From JADFNB01 sp036397455 (GTDB lineage: Bacteria > Gemmatimonadota > Gemmatimonadetes > Gemmatimonadales > GWC2-71-9), in the NCBI GenBank assembly GCA_036397455.1, contig DASWIX010000061.1:1-64000 (forward strand): DNA of 64,000 nucleotides, read 5' to 3'. A program made the position numbers and the translations under genes. Each line of letters opens with the position of its first letter. Position 1 is the first letter of the stretch. Shown in pieces: positions 23,799 to 31,667 of the stretch. The notes under the pieces were generated by a model. The model had not been told where the DNA came from and searched no databases. It saw nothing but the letters and a program-made list of their open reading frames with translations.

Positions 23799-24950
23799 TC
23801 ATGGTTGGCAATTGAGTTCACCTTCGTTCCAATCGACCGGGGTCACCGCGCCGACCGCGACCCCACAGACGATCCGCGCGCCGGCCAGCCACACGGCCGC
23901 AAGCCACCCCACTCGATGGCCCGTGACGATGTTCGCGCCGACCCCCTCGGGAAGCTCTACTTCAAGGGCATCACCGTCTTCGGCATACCTGGCATGGCGG
24001 GCGAAGTGGATCTCCTGGGCGAACACGAGCGCATGCACGGCGCCTCTCATCGATTCGCGCTGGGCGTCCGTCATGGCCACACGCGCCGTTGGGAGCGGAG
24101 CGGTCCGCATCCACGCGGGAACGCTTCCCGGCGCCTCTCCGCGCGTGATCCTGTGCAGCCTGATGAAATTCACGTCGTCGGCGTTGCGCCATCGACCAAG
24201 TACCCAGTCCGGCCCAATACTGTGGACGTCGAAGCGGTGGGGCAGTTGGATGGTGGCCGCCGCAAGCCCGGTTGAGTCGATCACGATCCACATGCGCGTC
24301 CCGTCGGCGTCGACCGCTTGTTCCCGGATCCACACGTCGCCCGAGCCGGTCGGCACGACGACGCGATAGGGAGGCTCGCCGGTGGGCGGCGGCAGACGAT
24401 CGAGTGCCCGCGTGATCACGAGGGAGGAATACCGCTCGGAGGACGCCGTAACCCAGAACGCCCCGTGGACCCAGAGGTCGAGACGCTCTATGTCACTCAA
24501 TTGGTCGATCGGCTGCGTGCGAACGAATGCACCCGCGGGATCGAATACCGACGCACGAATCCAGTCGAGTGCGAGGATCGAGTCTCCCGGGAGACGGGCG
24601 ATGCGTCGCAGGAATCGGAACTCGCCCGGCCCGCCGCCCCGTCCCCCGGCCGCCCGCTCAAAACGCCCGGAACGGTCGAAAAACCGCAGTTCGCTCGTCC
24701 CCGTATTCGCCACGACGATTCGACCGTCGCTCAGCCGAATCGAGCTCGTCGCCTCAAACAGCTCCAGATCGGGATTGCCTTCAATCACCCCGATTTCGAC
24801 AATCGGCTCGGAGGCCACCCATCGCTCGACCTCAGCCGAGGCGAGTTGCCAGGTCCCGCCGTTCGCCGCACGCAATCCGGTCTCCCCGCAGGCCCCAAGC
24901 GAAAGCGTGGAAAGCACTATCACTGAACGGTTTACGGTTTCAGACGACAT
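23799..24950 (-). CDS. 6-bladed beta-propeller lipoprotein
   Basis: 383 residues from ATG 24950. The leader ends in a lipobox-like LGAC (Cys21), so the mature protein is probably a lipoprotein. The body shows repeated blades typical of NHL/6-bladed propellers (SDGRIVVAN, LRFFDRSGRF, GGGPGEF, PGDSILALD, FDPAGAFV). Such proteins are common in Gemmatimonadota and usually bind ligands. It is the first gene of the operon that continues with the regulator and ABC genes. It precedes the regulator rather than following it, an unusual order for a ytr-type operon. Confidence 0.75.
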   Translation of the reverse strand: MSSETVNRSVIVLSTLSLGACGETGLRAANGGTWQLASAEVERWVASEPIVEIGVIEGNPDLELFEATSSIRLSDGRIVVANTGTSELRFFDRSGRFERAAGGRGGGPGEFRFLRRIARLPGDSILALDWIRASVFDPAGAFVRTQPIDQLSDIERLDLWVHGAFWVTASSERYSSLVITRALDRLPPPTGEPPYRVVVPTGSGDVWIREQAVDADGTRMWIVIDSTGLAAATIQLPHRFDVHSIGPDWVLGRWRNADDVNFIRLHRITRGEAPGSVPAWMRTAPLPTARVAMTDAQRESMRGAVHALVFAQEIHFARHARYAEDGDALEVELPEGVGANIVTGHRVGWLAAVWLAGARIVCGVAVGAVTPVDWNEGELNCQP

Positions 24951-24969
24951 GACCGCAGGAGCCTCGTTG

Positions 24970-25016
24970 GTGTATCAGTGTAACGATACACTAAAACTTG
25001 TCGCCTCCCGTGTCAA
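24970..25016 (-). promoter_or_regulatory. Promoter with overlapping GntR/YtrA-type operator
   Basis: On the minus strand TTGACA (25016-25011) is a perfect -35 and TAGTGT (24993-24988) a fair -10, 17 bases apart. Overlapping the -10 is the inverted repeat GTGTATC-N8-GATACAC (24970-24991). The same bases also contain AGTGTA-N4-TACACT. YtrA-type regulators bind GTGTA/TACAC half-sites, so the encoded GntR protein probably represses here by blocking the -10. It drives the operon beginning at 24950. Confidence 0.75.
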
Positions 25017-25075
25017 GAGGCCCGTGAGCCACGCGCCGTTGCGGTCTCGGTGAACGGACGACTAGACTCGGCCGT

Positions 25076-25774
25076 ATGACGACCACCGAGCCGCGTTTCG
25101 TTCCGTTCGAATTCCACCGCCTCCCGGCAGACGAAATCCTGCGTCGAGGCCGGACGTTCGTGGACCACCTCTGGCGGCGCCGCTCAGTGCGTCACTTCGC
25201 CGACGATCCCGTTCCACGCGAGTGCGTGGAGTTGGCGCTGCGCGCGGCGAGTAGCGCGCCGTCCGGCGCGCACCGACAACCGTGGCGCTTCGTCGTCATC
25301 GATGATCCCGACCTCAAACGGCGCATTCGGGTGGCGGCCGAAGACGAAGAGCGGGAGAACTACGAGCACCGCTTCCCTCAGCAATGGAAAGACGCGCTGG
25401 CCCCGCTCGGGACCGATTGGCGCAAGCCGTTTCTGGAGACGGCGCCGTATCTGGTTGTCGTGTTCAAGCAGGGGTATGGGCTCGATGCCAAGGGCCGGAA
25501 GGTGACCAACTACTACGTCAACGAGAGTGTCGGTCTGGCCTGCGGACTCTTCATCGCGGCGTTGCACGCGATGGGTTTGGTCACGCTCACGCACACGCCG
25601 AGCCCGATGGGGTTTCTCTCCCGCTTGCTGAAGCGACCCGCGAATGAGAAGCCTTACATGCTCTTCCCGATCGGGTTCCCGGCCGACGGCGCCGAGGTGC
25701 CGGATCTCGTCCGCATGACGCTCGATGAACTGGTGCAGTGGAACCTGGGCGAGGCGGACGTGGCCGGGTCATAA
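25076..25774 (+). CDS. Nitroreductase-family flavoprotein, iodotyrosine-deiodinase-like
   Basis: 232 residues. The FMN-binding RRRSVRHF and APSGAHRQPW motifs (about 34-70) are followed by a lid whose Glu92, Tyr96 and Lys117 have the same spacing as the substrate-gripping Glu157, Tyr161 and Lys182 of human iodotyrosine deiodinase. Further shared blocks are TAP...FKQ, a Tyr/Asn-rich stretch before SVGLACG, TLTHTP, NEKPYMLFPIG and VPDL. Relatives reductively dehalogenate halotyrosines using FMN. Bacterial homologues exist; the natural substrate here is inferred. It is a single gene followed by terB. Confidence 0.85.
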   Translation: MTTTEPRFVPFEFHRLPADEILRRGRTFVDHLWRRRSVRHFADDPVPRECVELALRAASSAPSGAHRQPWRFVVIDDPDLKRRIRVAAEDEERENYEHRFPQQWKDALAPLGTDWRKPFLETAPYLVVVFKQGYGLDAKGRKVTNYYVNESVGLACGLFIAALHAMGLVTLTHTPSPMGFLSRLLKRPANEKPYMLFPIGFPADGAEVPDLVRMTLDELVQWNLGEADVAGS

Positions 25775-25794
25775 CGATTGGAGTCGGAGCTGAC

Positions 25795-26280
25795 ATGCTG
25801 GATGCGCTACGCACGTTCTTCAAAGACAAGATGGCTCCGCTCGAGGCCGACGCCGCGGTGCCGGCGGATCCGGCACGTGGCCCGGCGCACGACCCGGTGC
25901 ACGTCGCGGCGTGTGCGCTGCTGCTCGAATTGGCCCACGCCGACAACGAGTTCACGCAAGATGAACGCGAGCATATCGAGGAGGCCCTCCACCGGCACTT
26001 CGGGTTGGACGACGCGACGGCGCGTGAACTGATCGCGTTGGCTGAGCGGGCACGGGAAGCGTCGGTCGATCTGTATCAATTCACGTCGTTGATCAACGCG
26101 AACTACGATGAAGGCCAGCGCATGGTGCTCGCCGAGTTGATGTGGCGGATCGTCTACGCCGATGGGGAGTTGGCCAAACACGAGAGCTATTTGATGCGCC
26201 GGCTGTCCACACTGCTGGAACTCCGACCCGGATACCTCGCGGAGGCGCAGCGTCGCGCCGCGCGACCGGCGGAGGAGTGA
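25795..26280 (+). CDS. TerB-family protein
   Basis: 161 residues from ATG 25795 with GGAG five bases upstream. It is all-helical with the TerB pattern: ACALLLELAHADNEFT (two acidic residues near a helix end), then a repeat-like second half with LAELMWRIVYADGELAKHE. TerB domains bind metal ions and occur in tellurite-resistance and stress systems, but single copies like this have no defined role. It lies just upstream of tilS, which starts 23 bases later. Confidence 0.8.
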   Translation: MLDALRTFFKDKMAPLEADAAVPADPARGPAHDPVHVAACALLLELAHADNEFTQDEREHIEEALHRHFGLDDATARELIALAERAREASVDLYQFTSLINANYDEGQRMVLAELMWRIVYADGELAKHESYLMRRLSTLLELRPGYLAEAQRRAARPAEE

Positions 26281-26303
26281 AGCGGCCGGACGCGGAGAAG
26301 ACG

Positions 26304-27677
26304 ATGGCCGCTTCCCCCGATCTCCCGCTCCGGTTCGCGACCCACGTGGCCGATCGCGGCCTGTTCCCCGAGCCTGGCAAAGCCGTGATCGCGGTCAGCG
26401 GCGGACCGGATTCGACGGCGTTACTGCACCTGTTGGTTCGCGTCGCTCCGAGGCTCGGCCTCGAGATGACCGTCGGGCACGTTGACCACGGCATCGCGTC
26501 CCGAAGCGGCGAATGGGCTGACCGTGTCGCGGCCCTGGCGGCGGAGTTGACCCTGCCCTGCCGGCTGGCGCGATTGGGACTCGGTCCGGCAACGAGTGAA
26601 ACCCGTGCCCGCGAGGCCCGTTATGCCGCGCTGCGATCCATGCAGCATGCGCTTGGGGCCAGGTTCCTCGTGACCGCCCATCATCGCGACGATCAGATCG
26701 AGACGGTGCTGTTGCGCGTGTTGCGGGGATCGGGACCGGCGGGCCTTGCCGGAATTCCCGAACGGGGTGCGGACGGATTGGTGCGTCCCCTCCTCGTGTT
26801 TTCCCGACGCGAGATCCATGACTGGTTGCGCCGCGACGTGCCCGCGGCGTGTCCGGTGTCCGATCCGGCCAACGGCGATACCGTCCACGATCGCTCGTGG
26901 GTCCGGGCCGCGTTGCGACCGCTGTTGCGCGGTCGCATGGGCGATGCGGTGGACGCCCACGTGATCTCGCTTGCCGACCAGGCGGCCGCGGATCGCGCAG
27001 CGTGGTCGGCGGTGGTCGGAGCGCTCGGCGACCTCGAATACCGTCCGGTGGCAGGAGGTATCGAGGTTGCTCGTGCTTCCCTGCAACGGTATGATAAAGT
27101 GTTGTCGATGGCGCTTTTGCGCACATTGGCCCGCGAAGCCGGTTGCCCGCTTGGTGCGTCCCGCTCGGCCCGGTTGTTCGACTTCGTGACCCACGCAGAA
27201 AGTGGACGAACGCTGCAGCTGGGCGACGCGTGGATGACCGAGGTGGTGTTTGACCGCGTGCGCATTCGGCGGATGGATACGACCGTCGAATCGGAGCGTC
27301 CGCCGGCCACCCGCTGGGGGGCGGAAGCGGAAGGAATGGCACGGTGGGGCGGGTGGTGTATCACCTGGCATACCGGAGCGGCGGAACGGGTGGAACGCGG
27401 CGGGTATGCGACGTGGGCGACCCCGGGGAGCGGGGTGATCCGCTCGGTGTTGCCCGGTGATCGCCTCTTCCCGCTTGGCGGTGTCGGGCGGCGGAAGGTA
27501 CGGCGCCTGCTCATGGAGGCCCGCGTTCCCCGTTCCGAACGGAATGGGTACCCGGTCGTCGCGCGTGCAGGCGACGTCTGGTGGATTCCGGGCATCTGTC
27601 GCGGGGAAGCTCATGTGCCGGTTCCCGGCGAACCGGCGGTACGAATCGAAGCGCGGCCGACCGATCGCGCCACGTAG
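26304..27677 (+). CDS. tilS: tRNA(Ile)-lysidine synthetase
   Basis: 457 residues from ATG 26304 (GGAG seven bases upstream; a GTG at 26277 overlaps terB and lacks spacing). The N-type ATP pyrophosphatase loop SGGPDST lies at about 32-38, with HVDHGI and the HHRDDQIET motif typical of TilS. A middle domain and the C-terminal TilS domain (PGDRLFPLGGVGRRKV...LLMEARVP) complete the long form. The enzyme modifies C34 of the CAU tRNA-Ile to lysidine so that it reads AUA; it is essential. The tilS-ftsH order is widely conserved. Confidence 0.92.
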   Translation: MAASPDLPLRFATHVADRGLFPEPGKAVIAVSGGPDSTALLHLLVRVAPRLGLEMTVGHVDHGIASRSGEWADRVAALAAELTLPCRLARLGLGPATSETRAREARYAALRSMQHALGARFLVTAHHRDDQIETVLLRVLRGSGPAGLAGIPERGADGLVRPLLVFSRREIHDWLRRDVPAACPVSDPANGDTVHDRSWVRAALRPLLRGRMGDAVDAHVISLADQAAADRAAWSAVVGALGDLEYRPVAGGIEVARASLQRYDKVLSMALLRTLAREAGCPLGASRSARLFDFVTHAESGRTLQLGDAWMTEVVFDRVRIRRMDTTVESERPPATRWGAEAEGMARWGGWCITWHTGAAERVERGGYATWATPGSGVIRSVLPGDRLFPLGGVGRRKVRRLLMEARVPRSERNGYPVVARAGDVWWIPGICRGEAHVPVPGEPAVRIEARPTDRAT

Positions 27678-27695
27678 GATGTGCTGGAGTCAGTG

Positions 27696-29672
27696 ATGAA
27701 CGATCGAGAGCCACAAAAGAAGATCAACTGGGGACAGACCAGCAAGACGGCGGTGTTCTGGCTGCTCGTCGTGTTGTTGCCCGTGGCGTTCTACCAGATG
27801 CTGGATTCCGGCCGGGAAGACTCGGTCGAAGTGCCCTACTCCCAGTTCAATCAACAGCTCGAGGCGTCCAATATCCTCGATGTGGAGATCGAGAACGGCC
27901 AGTTGATTCGTGGCGAGTTCCGCCGCGCGGTGTCGCTGGAAGGGAGCCGGGTCACGAAGTTCACGGTGCTGTTGCCGATCAAGGACTCCGAGATCCTGAT
28001 CCAGCGGATCGAGGACGCGGGCGTTCCGATTCGCGCCAAGGAACCGAAGACACCGTTCGGGAGCCTGCTGATCAACCTGCTGCCGTGGGTGATCCTCATC
28101 GGACTCTGGCTGTTCTTCTTCCGCCAGGTGCAGGCGGGCGGGAATCGCGCATTTGCGTTCGGGAAGTCCAAGGCGAAACTCCTCACCGGGGATACGCCGA
28201 AGGTCACCTTCGCGGACGTGGCGGGTGCCGACGAAGCGAAAGTCGAGCTGGAAGAGATCATCGAGTTCCTCAAGGACCCGCAGAAGTTCCAGCGGCTGGG
28301 GGGACGGCTGCCAAAGGGCGTCCTGCTGGTCGGGCCGCCGGGGACGGGTAAGACCCTGCTCGCGCGCGCGGTCGCCGGCGAGGCGGCGCGCCCGTTCTTC
28401 TCGATGTCGGGGTCGGACTTCGTGGAGATGTTCGTCGGCGTCGGCGCGTCGCGCGTGCGCGATCTGTTCGAACAGGGGAAGTCACACGCACCGTGCATCA
28501 TCTTCATCGACGAAATCGACGCGGTGGGGCGACACCGCGGGGCCGGTCTCGGCGGTGGACATGACGAGCGCGAACAAACGCTCAACCAGCTCCTGGTGGA
28601 GATGGACGGGTTCGAGTCGAACGAGGGCGTGATCCTGATCGCCGCCACCAACCGGCCTGACGTGCTCGATCCGGCCCTGCTGCGGCCTGGCCGATTCGAT
28701 CGCCAGGTCGTCGTGGATATGCCCGATGTGCGCGGTCGCGAGATGATCCTCAAGGTCCATGCGCGGGAGAAACCGCTGTCTCGCGATGTCGCCCTCGAGG
28801 TCGTTGCGCGTGCCACGCCGGGCCTGGCCGGTGCGGACCTCGCGAATATCGTCAACGAGGCGGCGTTGCTCGCCGCCCGTCGCCTCAAGCAGCAGATCGA
28901 AATGGTCGATTTCGAGGACGCGAAGGACAAGGTGATGCTTGGCGTCGAACGGAAGAGCCTGGTCCTGTCCGACGAGGAGCGCAAGCTGACCGCGTATCAC
29001 GAAGCGGGCCACGCGATCGTGAGCGTCCGCGTGCCCGGCCTCGATCCGGTTCACAAGGTGACGATCGTGCCGCGCGGGCGCGCCTTGGGCATCACCTTTT
29101 CCCTGCCGGAAGAAGATCGGCATTCGCACACCAAGGAGTTCATCGTCGGGCAGCTGGCGATGGCCTACGGCGGACGTATCGCGGAAGAGTTGATCTTCGG
29201 GCCCGAGAAGGTCACCACCGGAGCGGCACAGGACATCCAGCACGCCACCCAACTCGCGCGCCGGATGGTGACGCTGTTCGGGATGAGTGACGCCATCGGC
29301 CCGATTGCGGTGGGCGAGCGCGACCAGCAGATCTTCCTCGGGCGAGAGATCTCCCAGCGGCACGAGGTGTCCGAAAAGACGGCCGAGTTGGTGGACGCGG
29401 AAATCAAACGGCTGCTGGACGCCGCCTTGCAACGCGCGCGCGCCATTCTCGAAGAGAACATGGACCTGCTGCACATCATGGCGCGGGCACTGCTCGACCG
29501 CGAAACGCTCGATCGGGCGGAAATCAAGCTGCTGGTGGAGGGAAAGGAACTGCCGCCGAAAGCGCCGACCCTGCCGCTCACGCCGCTCACGCTTTCGCCC
29601 CCGGAAAAAGCAAAGCTGCCCGGCAAGGCGCCGGTGCTCGGAACGCCACCGGCGGAACCCGCCGGGGCGTGA
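27696..29672 (+). CDS. ftsH: ATP-dependent zinc metalloprotease FtsH
   Basis: 658 residues from ATG 27696 (GGAG six bases upstream). Two membrane helices (about 17-35 and 125-145) flank a periplasmic domain. The AAA+ module has Walker A GPPGTGKT (213-220), Walker B FIDEID and the second region of homology. The protease has HEAGH (435-439) with Asp513 in AAQDIQ as the third zinc ligand. It is a membrane-bound quality-control protease that degrades unassembled membrane proteins and short-lived regulators. The C-terminal ~40 residues are Pro/Leu-rich and variable. Its stop overlaps folP (GTGA). Confidence 0.97.
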   Translation: MNDREPQKKINWGQTSKTAVFWLLVVLLPVAFYQMLDSGREDSVEVPYSQFNQQLEASNILDVEIENGQLIRGEFRRAVSLEGSRVTKFTVLLPIKDSEILIQRIEDAGVPIRAKEPKTPFGSLLINLLPWVILIGLWLFFFRQVQAGGNRAFAFGKSKAKLLTGDTPKVTFADVAGADEAKVELEEIIEFLKDPQKFQRLGGRLPKGVLLVGPPGTGKTLLARAVAGEAARPFFSMSGSDFVEMFVGVGASRVRDLFEQGKSHAPCIIFIDEIDAVGRHRGAGLGGGHDEREQTLNQLLVEMDGFESNEGVILIAATNRPDVLDPALLRPGRFDRQVVVDMPDVRGREMILKVHAREKPLSRDVALEVVARATPGLAGADLANIVNEAALLAARRLKQQIEMVDFEDAKDKVMLGVERKSLVLSDEERKLTAYHEAGHAIVSVRVPGLDPVHKVTIVPRGRALGITFSLPEEDRHSHTKEFIVGQLAMAYGGRIAEELIFGPEKVTTGAAQDIQHATQLARRMVTLFGMSDAIGPIAVGERDQQIFLGREISQRHEVSEKTAELVDAEIKRLLDAALQRARAILEENMDLLHIMARALLDRETLDRAEIKLLVEGKELPPKAPTLPLTPLTLSPPEKAKLPGKAPVLGTPPAEPAGA

Positions 29673-30844
29673 CGCTCAGTCCGGTCGCGCTCACTCCCGC
29701 AGCCGTCCGTGAGGCTCTCGAGCGGCGGGGGATGGATGCCGCACGCGCCGACGCGGCGGCATGCGGGATCCAGCCGGCTGCGGTCATGTTCGATGCCCTG
29801 AAGGGTGGTGTGCGCGACGCGGTAGCCTTGGCGGCCCATGAGCAAGGTCTGGCGTGTCTCACCGGCGCTGACTGGGCGCTACTCACCGGCACGCTGGCGC
29901 AGTTGGCCGGCCTCACCCGCGCCGGAGGTTCCGCCGATCTCGACGATTCGCTTGCCAGTGAGTTGGGGCGCACGCTGAGCCGTCTGGCGGAGCCGCCCGT
30001 CGAGTGGGAGATGGCTCGCGGCACCGTGCTGCTCGACCGCCCGCGCGTCGTGGGCATCCTCAATGTGACCCCCGACTCGTTCAGCGACGGCGGGCACTAC
30101 GTGGCGGCCGGCGATGCCATCGACCACGCTGCGCGGATGGTCGATGCCGGTGCCGACTTGCTCGACGTGGGAGCCGAATCGACCCGACCGGGACAACCGG
30201 ACCCGGTCTCGGTCGAGGAGGAATGGGGTCGCCTGGCGCCGGTGCTGCCGGCGTTGGTCGCGCGATTCCCGCAGATCCCGATTAGCGTCGACACGGTGAA
30301 AGCGGAGACCGCGCGCCGCGCCGCGGACGCCGGTGTCTGGGCGGTGAACGACGTGACGGGGCTCCGACACGATCCGGCGCTGGCCGACGTGTGTGCCCGG
30401 ACGGGGATGGGACTGGTGCTGATGCACTCGCGCGGTGACCTGTCGAGTATCGCCTCGTATGAGCACGCGACGTACGACGATCTGTCGCTGGAGGTTCTGA
30501 CCGAGCTCAACGAATCGATCGCGCACGCCGAGCGATGGGGGGTCGGGGCCGCCCGCATCGTGATCGATCCCGGACTTGGATTTGCCAAGCGGCCCGAGCA
30601 TAACCTCGCCGTGCTCCAGCGGCTGACGGTGCTCGGCGCGTGTGGTCGCCCGATCATGGTCGGACCGTCACGCAAGCGGTTCCTTGGCGTTGTGACGGCG
30701 ACCGATCATCCCGAAGATCGGGATGTGGCGACCGCTGCCGCGTGCGTCGCCGCGTACGAACGGGGGGCGCGTCTGTTCCGCGTCCACGCCGTGGCCCCCA
30801 CACGGCAGGCGCTCGCGGTCGCGCATGCCATCCGGGCCGCCTGA
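29669..30844 (+). CDS. folP: Dihydropteroate synthase with N-terminal extension
   Basis: 391 residues from GTG 29669. The synthase barrel occupies about 128-385: GILNVTPDSFSDGG, DVGAESTRPG, SVDTVKAE and the phosphate-binding GPSRKRFLG motif. It condenses p-aminobenzoate with dihydropterin pyrophosphate in folate synthesis. The first ~120 residues are a separate Ala-rich helical extension absent from the common ~280-residue enzymes; its role is unknown. The start overlaps ftsH by four bases and the stop overlaps cdaA (TGATG), so the three are coupled. Confidence 0.93.
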   Translation: MTLSPVALTPAAVREALERRGMDAARADAAACGIQPAAVMFDALKGGVRDAVALAAHEQGLACLTGADWALLTGTLAQLAGLTRAGGSADLDDSLASELGRTLSRLAEPPVEWEMARGTVLLDRPRVVGILNVTPDSFSDGGHYVAAGDAIDHAARMVDAGADLLDVGAESTRPGQPDPVSVEEEWGRLAPVLPALVARFPQIPISVDTVKAETARRAADAGVWAVNDVTGLRHDPALADVCARTGMGLVLMHSRGDLSSIASYEHATYDDLSLEVLTELNESIAHAERWGVGAARIVIDPGLGFAKRPEHNLAVLQRLTVLGACGRPIMVGPSRKRFLGVVTATDHPEDRDVATAAACVAAYERGARLFRVHAVAPTRQALAVAHAIRAA

Positions 30845-31647
30845 TGCCGGTCGAACAGTTCCGTTTTCTCATCCCCAGCCCGCGCGACGTCGTCGAGATG
30901 CTGATCGTCGCCTACGTGATCTACCGCGGGCTGCTGTTTCTGGCCGGGACGCGCGCGCTCCAGATCCTGGTCGGCCTGATCTCGCTGGGCGTCGTGTATT
31001 TTGCGGCGCTGGTGCTCAAGCTGAACATGATCGCCACGCTGCTCGGCGTGGTGTTCACCTACGGCACGTTCGCGGCCATCGTCGTGTTCCAGCCGGAACT
31101 GCGCCACGCGCTCGCCCAACTCGGCCGCTCGCGGGCCCTGACCTTCATCAGTGCCGGGAGCGGCAAACTCGTGGTGGAGGAGATTGCGGAAGCGGTCGAT
31201 CGGTTGTCGCGGTCGGGGACCGGGGCCATCATCGCGGTGGAAGGCGAAGTCTCGCTCGACGACTACCTCGAAACGGGCACCGACATGCGCGCGGCCGTCT
31301 CGGGCGACCTGCTCACCACCATCTTCACACCCTACTCCCCTCTGCACGATGGCGCCGTCATCGTGCGCGCCGATCAAATCGTTGGAGCGGGGTGCGTGTT
31401 GCCGTTGACGCAGTTTCCGGTCACGGATAAGTCGCTCGGGACCCGGCACCGTGCCGCCCTCGGCCTCTCCGAGGAATCCGACGCGGTCGTCATCGTCGTG
31501 TCGGAGGAAACCTCGCGCATTTCGATTGCCGTCGGCGGTTTGTTGCACCAACACGTCACGGCACAGCAGGTGCGGGACGCCTTGTCGAATAGTCGACATC
31601 CCTCGCTTGCGCTCAAGCCCTCGGCTGGCGAGCCTTCAGCGTCCTGA
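30844..31647 (+). CDS. cdaA: Membrane diadenylate cyclase
   Basis: 267 residues. Three N-terminal membrane helices (about 15-85) lead into the DAC domain, with SPLHDGA (Asp169-Gly-Ala) and GTRHR (Arg201-His-Arg203) forming the active site. The enzyme makes cyclic di-AMP from two ATP, a second messenger controlling potassium, osmolyte balance and cell-wall homeostasis. The usual firmicute neighbours cdaR and glmM are missing; coupling to folP is seen in other phyla such as Bacteroidota. ATG 30844 overlaps the folP stop. Confidence 0.93.
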   Translation: MPVEQFRFLIPSPRDVVEMLIVAYVIYRGLLFLAGTRALQILVGLISLGVVYFAALVLKLNMIATLLGVVFTYGTFAAIVVFQPELRHALAQLGRSRALTFISAGSGKLVVEEIAEAVDRLSRSGTGAIIAVEGEVSLDDYLETGTDMRAAVSGDLLTTIFTPYSPLHDGAVIVRADQIVGAGCVLPLTQFPVTDKSLGTRHRAALGLSEESDAVVIVVSEETSRISIAVGGLLHQHVTAQQVRDALSNSRHPSLALKPSAGEPSAS

Positions 31648-31667
31648 CCACAGCCAGTCGTTGGTGA

